Assembly (NCBI GenBank): GCA_026708685.1
Contig: JAPOUL010000102.1
Location: forward strand, 1-32,002
Reading direction: 5' to 3'
From: Bacteroidota bacterium
Lineage (GTDB): Bacteria; Bacteroidota; Rhodothermia; Rhodothermales; Bin80
DNA length: 32,002 bases
Below, piece by piece: positions 1 through 7,479 of the stretch (within the stretch, counting starts at the first letter, position 1; the number at the start of each line of letters is the position of its first letter). Below the pieces are notes generated by a model, which did not search any database, was not told the origin of the DNA, and worked only from the letters and a program-made list of their open reading frames with translations. The translations under genes were made by a program, and so were the position numbers.

Positions 1-1
1 T

Positions 2-55
2 TTGGATGACAGGTCCTCTTCGGTCTATGTTGGGCACTTTATGAGTGTCAAATAA
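2..55 (+). CDS. possible 3' end of a gene cut by the window edge
   Basis: An open frame runs in from the left edge and stops at TAA 53-55, giving about 17 residues ending in GHFMSVK. Nothing in so short a tail identifies a family. The hairpin 37 bases downstream (92-110) is where a terminator for such a gene would sit, which is the only support. It may simply be chance open frame. Confidence 0.22.
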   Translation: MDDRSSSVYVGHFMSVK

Positions 56-410
56 TTCAAGGGGGCGAGATGTGTCTGATGCAAGGAGGCATCCTGTCCC
101 TTTGACAGGACGGTGTGACGTTTGAAAAAGCAGGGAATTCTCATCTAATGAGATGGGGTGGCATGACTGCCAAACCTTGGAACTGCGATCACTGATGGAT
201 AATGGCGGTTGAGTAAATGAGACGACCGTTGAATGCTTGATTTGGTGTTCATACCGGTCGTCGTTAGAATAAGGATAGTGTACGTTTAGGCAATATAAAG
301 TTGTATGATTACAATAGAAGAACAGTCAGACTTGTGGCTTTCAAGTTGAATGTTGTGATCGAAAGTCTAAAACGAAAAAAAGATTGTATATTACTGGAAA
401 CCCCAGAGCC
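56..410. other. non-coding stretch with five perfect inverted repeats upstream of res
   Basis: No convincing gene is seen here. Five perfect short inverted repeats follow one another: 78-82/89-93, 92-98/104-110, 139-144/148-153 (TCTCAT/ATGAGA), 159-163/168-172 (TGGCA/TGCCA) and 221-228/255-262 (GACGACCG/CGGTCGTC). Loop AAGGAG of the first hairpin can pair with loop CCTTT of the second (AAGG with CCTT). The stretch could be a structured leader or small RNA, a terminator followed by operators for the R-M genes, or chance. No clear -35/-10 pair was found for res. Confidence 0.4.
92..110 (+). terminator. hairpin, possible terminator of the gene entering from the left
   Basis: TCCTGTC (92-98) pairs perfectly with GACAGGA (104-110) around a 5-base loop CCTTT. 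No T-run follows, so it is not a textbook intrinsic terminator. A second hairpin, GATGC (78-82) with GCATC (89-93), overlaps it by two bases, so the two are mutually constrained. Confidence 0.3.
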
Positions 411-3092
411 ATGCCCATTCATTTTGAGCCAAATCTTAAACATCAGATCGCTGCAATCAATGCGGTTATCCGTGTTTTTGAGGGTGCACATTACATTCCA
501 TCTGAAGATAAGATGTGGTCAGGGGATGTATCCAGTAATGTATTACATGTAGATGCACAGACGATTCATGAAAATGTAGCAACACTTGCATTAGAGCACG
601 GAATTGGAGATTTTGCTCCAACAGATGAACCGGATTTCACCATTGAGATGGAAACGGGTACGGGGAAAACCTATGTGTACCTTCGAACAATCTTCCAGCT
701 TTACAAAGAATATGGCTTGCACAAATTCATGATTGTTGTTCCAAGTGTGGCCGTTCGTGAGGGTGTTCTCTCCACAATACGTGACACTCGACAGCATTTC
801 TGGGAGATCTATGGTGTACAGCCGTTTGTTGTTGAATACAAAAGTAAGCACTTGGCAGATGTGAAAAGTTTTTGTTCAACGAATCATCTATCCATCATGG
901 TGATGAACAAACAGGCTTTTGACAGTGATAGTAAAATCATCAATGCTGAAGATCGTGACAGCGGAAATCTCCTTGAACAACTCCAACGAGTACAACCGGC
1001 AATCATTATGGATGAGCCTCAGGAAGGTATGGATACTCCGAATATGCAGAAACGGCTAGCAGGCTTCAATCCACTTTTCAAATTGAGATATTCAGCTACA
1101 CACCGTAACCCCAAGAATATCATCAACCGCTTAACTCCCTATGAAGCCTACAATAGTGGACTCGTCAAGAAAATATCTGTGTTATCTATCTATGAGAAGA
1201 ATACTCAGAGCAATGTAGCCATGAAGTTTCGAAGAGTAAACCTCAGTAGCGGAGCACCCACAGCCACCATAATGCTTAATGTACGGTTAAAAAGTGGAGA
1301 GATTAAAGAAAAACCAGTGACATTAAGAAGGCTTGATAATTTGGCAAAAAAAACCAACAATCCAATCTATAATGGTTGGACTGTCGAGAATATAGGGACT
1401 ACGGATATCTTTGGTGGTGATGGTTTTGTTAGGTTTCACAATGGAAAACAGATTCATGAGGGAGATACTCTTGGAGCCGATAAAGAAGAAATTTTCCGAC
1501 AGCAAATTCGCTATACGATACAGAATCATTTTCAGCGAAAGCAGCAACTCATTCCGCTAAAAATCAAACCAATTGCATTGTTTTTCATTGATCGTGTTGC
1601 GAACTACATTGAAAGTGATGGTCTGATTCTACGTCTGTTTATTGAGGAGTATACGCAACAGTATCTACTATTTTATGGAAAAGCATCCTCCAATATTGAA
1701 GATGTTCATGGGGGGTATTTTGCGAAGACGGCGAAGGGAGAATTTACTGATCACAAGAGATCCATGGAAGGTGAGGGAAGCAAAGCAGTTTATGATCGTA
1801 TTTTAAGAGAAAAAATGCAATTACTTTCTTTTGATGATCCGCTTGAATTTATTTTTTCGCATTCAGCTTTAGGGGTTGGATGGGATAACCCGAATGTATT
1901 TACGATCTGTACGCTCAATGAAAGCATCAGTCAGGTGAAGAAGCGCCAGGAGATTGGACGTGGACTTCGTTTGTGTATTGATCAAAATGGCAAGCGATAC
2001 CGTGATTCAGAAGAAACACCAGATGGCAAAGAGGTGAATCGATTAACTGTGGTTCCCAATGAAAGTTATCGAGCATTTGTTCAAAATTACCAGACAGAGT
2101 TACAAGAGGAATTTGGTAAGAGCGTTCAAACGCCTACGATTCAAGATGATAACAGGACTCCAGTCAAGATCAAACGAGTAGAGAATCGTATGAAGTCTCA
2201 ACACTTTGTACAACTGTGGGATCGTATTTCCAGACAGACAAAATACAGGGTTTACTTGCATGAGCCAACACTGATTGAAAAGAGTGTTCAAGCACTATCG
2301 AATCTAGTGATTTCCAAAAATGAAATTAATATCTCGTTACACAGCTGGTCAAAAATGAGTAATGATGTGATTGATGATACACACCTCGGTACTTCGGATG
2401 TAGAGATCAAGTCTCAATATCCTTCCATGAATTTTATTGAAGAAATATCTCGGAATACACTGGTTTGCAAGAGATCAATCATAAAAATTCTGAGCCAGTT
2501 GCCCGATGAGCAGATTTCAATGCTTCTCCATAATCCTATGCAATTTATTGTAGAGGCTGTCAGTATTTTCCGTACCATTCTCAATAACGAGATGGTCCGA
2601 CTAGTGCGTTATGAAGAGACTGGGAAAATTTTATCACTCAGTGATTTGTTTGAAATTGAGGAAGAAACCAAACGCGATCTTACACCAACCCCAAATCGTG
2701 GGCTATATGATTATGTGATCCATGACTCAGCCATAGAAAAAAATATGACCATCACATTTGATAGTCATTCTACGGTTCTATTGTTTTTCAAGCTTCCAAA
2801 ATCGTATAAAGTTCCAACACCCATCGGCAACTATACTCCAGATTTTGCGTTAGTTATGGAAAAACGAGACCTTCACCATCCAGAAGACAAAGCCAAGTAT
2901 TACTTTGTAATAGAAACCAAGGGAACTGGTGATCTGAACAATCTCAAGTCTGAAGAGCGCTTGAAAATTCAGTTTGCGCTAAAACACTTTGAAGCATTAG
3001 GGATGGAAGGATATTTAGCACCCATCAATAATACCACAACATTTGATCAAAAAGCCATTGAAGCTGTCGGTGAGACTTTTTTTGACCTTTAA
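411..3092 (+). CDS. res: Type III restriction-modification system, restriction (Res) subunit
   Basis: This is the ATP-dependent translocase and endonuclease subunit that, bound to Mod, cuts DNA when two inversely placed unmodified sites communicate. From ATG 411 the protein has 893 residues, usual for Res. Superfamily 2 helicase motifs are visible: Walker A ETGTGKT at 81-87, motif II as DEPQ at 201-204 (the Type III form of DEAD), SATHR at 228-232, and motif VI QEIGRGLRL near 512-520. The C-terminus has a PD...ExK-type nuclease core, YTPDFAL near 808 and IETKG near 834. The frame stays open to a TTG at 384, but ATG 411 starts at the family-typical FEPNL segment and is preferred. Only 9 bases separate it from mod, so the two should be cotranscribed. 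No truncation or frameshift is seen, so the gene looks functional. An A8 tract lies at 1346-1353. Confidence 0.95.
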   Translation: MPIHFEPNLKHQIAAINAVIRVFEGAHYIPSEDKMWSGDVSSNVLHVDAQTIHENVATLALEHGIGDFAPTDEPDFTIEMETGTGKTYVYLRTIFQLYKEYGLHKFMIVVPSVAVREGVLSTIRDTRQHFWEIYGVQPFVVEYKSKHLADVKSFCSTNHLSIMVMNKQAFDSDSKIINAEDRDSGNLLEQLQRVQPAIIMDEPQEGMDTPNMQKRLAGFNPLFKLRYSATHRNPKNIINRLTPYEAYNSGLVKKISVLSIYEKNTQSNVAMKFRRVNLSSGAPTATIMLNVRLKSGEIKEKPVTLRRLDNLAKKTNNPIYNGWTVENIGTTDIFGGDGFVRFHNGKQIHEGDTLGADKEEIFRQQIRYTIQNHFQRKQQLIPLKIKPIALFFIDRVANYIESDGLILRLFIEEYTQQYLLFYGKASSNIEDVHGGYFAKTAKGEFTDHKRSMEGEGSKAVYDRILREKMQLLSFDDPLEFIFSHSALGVGWDNPNVFTICTLNESISQVKKRQEIGRGLRLCIDQNGKRYRDSEETPDGKEVNRLTVVPNESYRAFVQNYQTELQEEFGKSVQTPTIQDDNRTPVKIKRVENRMKSQHFVQLWDRISRQTKYRVYLHEPTLIEKSVQALSNLVISKNEINISLHSWSKMSNDVIDDTHLGTSDVEIKSQYPSMNFIEEISRNTLVCKRSIIKILSQLPDEQISMLLHNPMQFIVEAVSIFRTILNNEMVRLVRYEETGKILSLSDLFEIEEETKRDLTPTPNRGLYDYVIHDSAIEKNMTITFDSHSTVLLFFKLPKSYKVPTPIGNYTPDFALVMEKRDLHHPEDKAKYYFVIETKGTGDLNNLKSEERLKIQFALKHFEALGMEGYLAPINNTTTFDQKAIEAVGETFFDL

Positions 3093-3101
3093 CCTACAAT
3101 C

Positions 3102-5153
3102 ATGACAAAGATTGAACTACCAAAAGTCAAAATTAAGAGTCCAGATATGAACGAGAAGCGTTTGTCTGAACTCTATCGGATTATGCCTGATCTATTTGAT
3201 AGCGAAGGACAGTTGGATGAAACTCAATTACGGAGTCTTTTTCCATCAGATCAAACCATCCGAATGGAAAAATTTCGCTTTGAATGGGTAGGTAAGCAAG
3301 AATCAAAGTACCGTTCATTTACATCAAGTCTAAGCACACTTGTGGCAGATGAACAACGTAGTGTAAACTTTGAGAAAACTAAAAATCTTTTCGTTGAAGG
3401 GGATAATCTTGAGGTAATGAAACTCCTTCAGACCACATATTTCGAACAGGTCAAGTGTATCTATATTGATCCTCCGTACAACACCGGTACTGATTTTATT
3501 TATCAAGATAATTTTGTTGAGGAAAAGAAAGCATATTGGCAGAAAACTGGAACGGTCAAGGAAGGAGTCAAACTAGTTGCATTAACGGAAACCAATGGCA
3601 GGAGACATTCTAAATGGTTGAATATGATGCAATCACGTCTCTATGCCGCAAGAAATCTCTTGCGTCAAGATGGAGCAATCATTATTCATATTGATGAAAA
3701 TGAGGGACATCGGTTGAGAATGTTGCTAGAGGAAGTATTTGGAGATACTAACTTTCTTGGAGAAATCATTTGGGACAAAAGAAATCCTAAAGGGGATAGT
3801 GGAAAAGTGTCCTATCAACACGAGTCCGTTTTGATTTTTGCCAAAAATATTATGCAATTTAGAGAACAGAATCAGTTAACCGTTCCCAAGAGAAATGCAG
3901 TTATGATGTTGAAAAAAGCCTCCCATTATTTTTCTATGGTTGGAAAAAAAATCACCAGACCTCGGATGGAAGAGGCTTTGGCTATACTTGGGATTGAAGA
4001 AACAGAAGAACATCAAGAAATATATACACTTGAGGATGCGAATCATGATTATCAAAAATGGTTGAAAGATCAAGGTCAGAGTATCTCTGGGGGTGAAGCG
4101 GCTTATAAGTTTATTGATGATCAAGGTAAGGTGTACAGAGAAGTGTCAATGGCATGGCCCAATAGTCAGCCTGCTCCCAGGGATTACTTAATTCCCTTGA
4201 CTCACCCATTAGTTGGTAAGCCCTGTCCTGTCCCGTCTAAGGGTTGGAGGAATCCACCTCAAACCATGAAGAAACTGTTGGATCGGGATCAAATTGTATT
4301 TGGGGAGGATGAGACTACTCAGCCTCGTCGTAAGTATCTTCTTGAGGAGAACATGACTGAGAATCTTGCGTCCTTGTTGTACTACGGGTCAAGCGATGAG
4401 GCCAAACTCAAAAAGATGGGAATTCACTTTGATCATCCCAAGCCAGTTGAAGTGGCCAAAAGGCTCATGATGGGATTTCTCGATCATGGTGATATCGTGA
4501 TGGATTTTTTTGCGGGTTCTGGTACGACTGGACATGCAATTATGGAGATGAACTCCGAATATCATAAAGATATTCGATTTATCTTGATTCAAATTCCAGA
4601 AACCATCAACGGTAGTCATGGTGCCTTCAAAGCAGGGTATAAGACAGTTTCAAATTTATGTATTGATCGCTTAAAAAAGGTCGGAGAAAACTTTCTGGAA
4701 CATGCTTCGATTTTTCTTGATGTTGGATTCCGAGTCTATCATTTGACCGAGAGTTATTTTCCTGAAAACAAGTTCAAGCCGAATCCGTCCAAATCTCCAC
4801 AGGAAAATAGAAGTGATTTTAAGAAGTACCTTGAATCTTTAAGTCAGGCGAGACTTTTCAATGACGATGAGTTCCTGAATGTCATCACTGAAATTTCGCT
4901 GAAAAATGGCTATGGATTGTTTTATACTCTACATAAACTGGATGAGGATTTTGTTGAAAATTCGGTCTATCAATTAACTGGCAATGATAAAGACACATTA
5001 CTTTGTCTAGATCTTGATTTGAAAGAAGAAACAGTCAATAATTTCGTTGATCATTACAGCGATCACCAATTAATTCTTTCAGCAGATGGACTTGATTCTG
5101 GTGATAATTGGATACTTCGAAAAACCTTCGGCGATTGTATCACCGTAGTGTAA
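3102..5153 (+). CDS. mod: Type III restriction-modification system, DNA adenine-N6 methyltransferase (Mod) subunit
   Basis: Mod recognises the target site and methylates adenine on one strand. It also directs Res. The protein has 683 residues. The catalytic motif IV DPPYNTG (123-129) comes before the AdoMet-binding motif I FAGSGTT (470-476), which is the beta-class order found in Type III Mod proteins. The region between them, about 150-450, is where the target-recognition domain sits and should define a lineage-specific site. The C-terminal 150 residues are less conserved and would carry the Res and dimer contacts. ATG 3102 begins 9 bases after the res stop, so Mod depends on transcription through res. 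Most Type III loci have mod first. An A8 tract at 3944-3951 lies inside the recognition region. Both catalytic motifs are intact. Confidence 0.95.
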   Translation: MTKIELPKVKIKSPDMNEKRLSELYRIMPDLFDSEGQLDETQLRSLFPSDQTIRMEKFRFEWVGKQESKYRSFTSSLSTLVADEQRSVNFEKTKNLFVEGDNLEVMKLLQTTYFEQVKCIYIDPPYNTGTDFIYQDNFVEEKKAYWQKTGTVKEGVKLVALTETNGRRHSKWLNMMQSRLYAARNLLRQDGAIIIHIDENEGHRLRMLLEEVFGDTNFLGEIIWDKRNPKGDSGKVSYQHESVLIFAKNIMQFREQNQLTVPKRNAVMMLKKASHYFSMVGKKITRPRMEEALAILGIEETEEHQEIYTLEDANHDYQKWLKDQGQSISGGEAAYKFIDDQGKVYREVSMAWPNSQPAPRDYLIPLTHPLVGKPCPVPSKGWRNPPQTMKKLLDRDQIVFGEDETTQPRRKYLLEENMTENLASLLYYGSSDEAKLKKMGIHFDHPKPVEVAKRLMMGFLDHGDIVMDFFAGSGTTGHAIMEMNSEYHKDIRFILIQIPETINGSHGAFKAGYKTVSNLCIDRLKKVGENFLEHASIFLDVGFRVYHLTESYFPENKFKPNPSKSPQENRSDFKKYLESLSQARLFNDDEFLNVITEISLKNGYGLFYTLHKLDEDFVENSVYQLTGNDKDTLLCLDLDLKEETVNNFVDHYSDHQLILSADGLDSGDNWILRKTFGDCITVV

Positions 5154-5255
5154 ATACGGTGTTGAAATTCTATAAAGTGGAGTGTTGGAAATGTTCAGTG
5201 AGGTTGCTTCACATAGCAATTCTCCTTTAACAACGGTCCAGTGCTTCATCACAAC

Positions 5256-5272
5256 CTTCAGTCAAGCTGAGG
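5256..5272 (+). terminator. weak hairpin after mod
   Basis: CTTCAG (5256-5261) can pair with CTGAGG (5267-5272), with one G-U pair, around loop TCAAG, followed by an AT-rich CTATATAT. It lies between the convergent ends of mod and the beta-propeller gene. As RNA it is better on the plus strand, where it would serve mod. The T-tract is poor. Confidence 0.22.
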
Positions 5273-5280
5273 CTATATAT

Positions 5281-6477
5281 TCATGATTCTTGTGGCCTTG
5301 CTTCTGACTCTTGAATCTCATAAACGACAACCATTGGAGCCGAGCCCTCTTCATGCTCTATACCATAGGCATAGCCGCCTTGTATCACTTCAAGATGGAC
5401 CGTTTGTGGTAGTTCGAATTGACCCACTAATTGAGAATCCTTGTCAAGAATGATCCATTCGGCTTCTATCGCACCTTCATGCGAACTCAATTTGATCCAT
5501 ACACGACTGGATTCATCTGCCGCTAGGGCCTGAAATGCTGGCTTGGTCTCATGGTAGGAATGAGCAGCATACAATTCTTCCCATATCGGTTGATCGGTTT
5601 CCGTTGCAACGGCCATTTCAGCATCCGTTATAGGGACCGACTCAACATCGTAATTGATCACATGCCGAGAGGCGTGATCCACATCTACAGCGTTGATCTC
5701 AATGGTATCGTTCCAACCGTAATACAGCATGCCATCTGGCCCATATGTCCAGAGTGTGGACCGCCCAAAGGGAACATCTCCCCAAGTAAATCCTCCCGTG
5801 TCCTCGTAAATATGATAAATGTCTTCATCATTCATGATAGTCCCATACTGCTGAGGACCAAAGCTTCCATCTTGATGGATCTGGATGAGTTCACGGTCGG
5901 TATCTTCATTCAAGACAGTGAAGTCGTTGTCATCGGTCATGATAGGATGTAGCCCAATACCCATAATCCATCCATCATCAACGGCACCAATAAATGGTGA
6001 AAAATTCCTTTGATCTTCCTCTTCAATAGTTACATCAACGCTTCGCACATAGTGATACTCTTCGGGATCATAAATTTGAATTCTAGTATGCGGCCATGCA
6101 CACCATAGATACACTGAATCGGCAGGCCCAATCACTGGCCCGCCAAAACCATACTGATATTCTCCTGGACCTTGCCCAGTCCCGCCAATAGCTGTAAGGT
6201 AGGCCCCATCTGCTCCAAATGCATGCAGTATCCACGGTCTTTGTTCTGCCACGAAGATGTTACCCATTTGATTGACTGCAAGACGCGTAACCGATCCAAA
6301 GAGGACTGTGTCGCCTTGTGCTTCATCTCCCAACCGTAGGACCTCATGGAGTTCATATTGCTTTCTTGCTGTTTCTTGGTGTTCTTGATGTTCACCAGTG
6401 CAGGATGCAAGGAAGCTAAGGCAGACTACCCATGTGAGGATTTTAGAATTGGAAGTCATATGATAGAGACTTTTCAT
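5281..6477 (-). CDS. six-bladed beta-propeller lipoprotein
   Basis: The product has 398 residues and is probably an outer-membrane or periplasmic lipoprotein. A hydrophobic signal segment at 12-24 ends in a lipobox LASC with the acyl cysteine at residue 26. The mature part is rich in aromatic residues and glycine, and has the motif GGTGQGPGEYQ typical of the 6-bladed beta-propeller family (BF4221/NHL-like) that is abundant in Bacteroidota-type genomes. NHL-like strands such as NIFVAEQRPWILHAF recur along the chain. The biochemical role of the family is unknown; ligand binding or surface sensing is an inference. A second in-frame ATG at 6459 (residue 7) gives a more standard signal peptide. 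The gene is monocistronic and opposes mod, so it is probably not part of the R-M unit. Confidence 0.8.
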   Translation of the reverse strand: MKSLYHMTSNSKILTWVVCLSFLASCTGEHQEHQETARKQYELHEVLRLGDEAQGDTVLFGSVTRLAVNQMGNIFVAEQRPWILHAFGADGAYLTAIGGTGQGPGEYQYGFGGPVIGPADSVYLWCAWPHTRIQIYDPEEYHYVRSVDVTIEEEDQRNFSPFIGAVDDGWIMGIGLHPIMTDDNDFTVLNEDTDRELIQIHQDGSFGPQQYGTIMNDEDIYHIYEDTGGFTWGDVPFGRSTLWTYGPDGMLYYGWNDTIEINAVDVDHASRHVINYDVESVPITDAEMAVATETDQPIWEELYAAHSYHETKPAFQALAADESSRVWIKLSSHEGAIEAEWIILDKDSQLVGQFELPQTVHLEVIQGGYAYGIEHEEGSAPMVVVYEIQESEARPQES

Positions 6478-6619
6478 TAGAAGAGAAATTTTATCTCAAT
6501 GAGTAAACAGCCCGAATTAACAAGAGTTTCGGAGCACTTTCCAGAAAGAGGTTTCAGGTGCACCATATATACTCATGTAGTAAGGGCCAACCCGAATTGA
6601 CCCTGAAAACACTCAATGC

Positions 6620-6928
6620 CTAGTTGAATGAATATCTCACAATTTGCCCGCCGTTTTGTCTCCATTGCTTATACTCTTTGATTGCAATGTTGACATCTTC
6701 AACGCAAAATGCAATGATTTCCGGTATTTCATTCAAATATTTACAGTTGTCAAGATTGGGAACTGGGTCATCAGGATGCTGATTTTTGATGATATCAATC
6801 CATTCCTTGTATAAATTAGGTGCATGATTTTCGATGAATATACTAACAGCATAGTTAAAATAATTGGTTCTTCCATTTTTTTTTTCAATGGATGTGGTCA
6901 CGATTTCACTTGCCATTTCTATATCCAT
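6620..6928 (-). CDS. hypothetical protein, small and soluble, start uncertain
   Basis: I do not recognise this gene. From ATG 6928 it encodes 102 residues with balanced charged and aromatic composition (segments such as NLYKEWIDIIKNQ and EYKQWRQNGGQ) and no membrane segment, which looks like a real folded protein. The frame remains open up to an ATG at 7072, which would add 48 residues of leucine- and serine-rich sequence that looks non-coding. No clear ribosome-binding site decides the start. Codons 15-17 contain an A10 tract on the coding strand (6876-6885), and an A8 tract (6935-6942) lies just upstream of the ATG, so expression could depend on slippage. It is flanked by the propeller and AlbA_2 genes in AT-rich accessory DNA. 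A small defence or regulatory protein is possible but unsupported. Confidence 0.5.
   Translation of the reverse strand: MDIEMASEIVTTSIEKKNGRTNYFNYAVSIFIENHAPNLYKEWIDIIKNQHPDDPVPNLDNCKYLNEIPEIIAFCVEDVNIAIKEYKQWRQNGGQIVRYSFN
6876..6885 (-). repeat. A10 homopolymer near the start of the hypothetical gene
   Basis: Ten T on the plus strand are ten A on the coding strand, flanked by CCAT and CAATGG. A further T8 lies at 6935-6942. Both sit in the 5' part of the 6620-6928 gene. Homopolymers of this length are prone to slippage during replication. Confidence 0.85.
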
Positions 6929-7479
6929 CGGGTATTTTTTTTGGTGTGGTGTCAGGGAAGATGTACTTGATAGATTCACTCGTAAAAATAGAAAGTGCGT
7001 CAAATACGTTCCGAAAAGGAGGAGCCTGCAGATCAATGAGTTCCTCAGATCTGGTGGCATACGGATCAGCATCCTCAGTGGTTTATTCTTGCATAACGAA
7101 TGCTGTCATACCACACTGCCCCAAAATACACGGAAAATGATATTTTTTATGTAAGTGCCTTTTGCGAGAAGTGATTCTTCTGCGTGGTTTCACAAAGAAA
7201 GAAAATTAGTAATGAATGATCTACGAGAACACGGATCAAGATCTGGTAGAAACCAGTAGCGATAATCTAAGATCCAATATGACCAAAAAAATTCATGTAA
7301 GAATACACGATGTGGGATATGATTTACAATCAAGAAATATAGGGATAGAAGATTAGCACATCAATCTATAAAATAATGAATTTCTCAGCGAGTGGATTTT
7401 TCCGAAAAAACCATTGACACACAAAAACATGAATATATTACAAATTTGTGTAACTTTCGTAGATACAAGCACACACATC
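6929..7479. other. AT-rich gap between the hypothetical gene and the AlbA_2 gene
   Basis: No full gene is supported. Visible items are a small hairpin CTGGT-AGAA-ACCAG (7243-7256), another AGAAG-TGATT-CTTCT (7167-7181), a protein-like 25-codon ORF at 7279-7356 beginning MTKKIHVRI without a ribosome-binding site, and a perfect TTGACA at 7414-7419. TTGACA is followed after only 14 bases by TATATT (7434-7439), too short a spacer for a standard promoter. The promoter of the AlbA_2 gene should lie here. Overlapping open frames on the plus strand (6864-7154, 6892-7140) look like noise. Confidence 0.4.

Noticed and set aside
5551..5952. 133-codon open frame on the plus strand
   Set aside because: It is antisense to the beta-propeller lipoprotein, whose lipobox and GGTGQGPGEY motif settle the coding strand.
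6864..7154. Plus-strand open frame of 96 codons overlapping the hypothetical gene
   Set aside because: Its composition is unlikely (phenylalanine, cysteine and isoleucine clusters from the T10/T8 tracts), whereas the minus-strand product looks protein-like. This is not fully excluded.
7414..7479. TTG 7414 as the start of the AlbA_2 gene
   Set aside because: The TTG is part of a TTGACA hexamer, and the added 22 residues show no family similarity. ATG 7480 begins at the domain edge.
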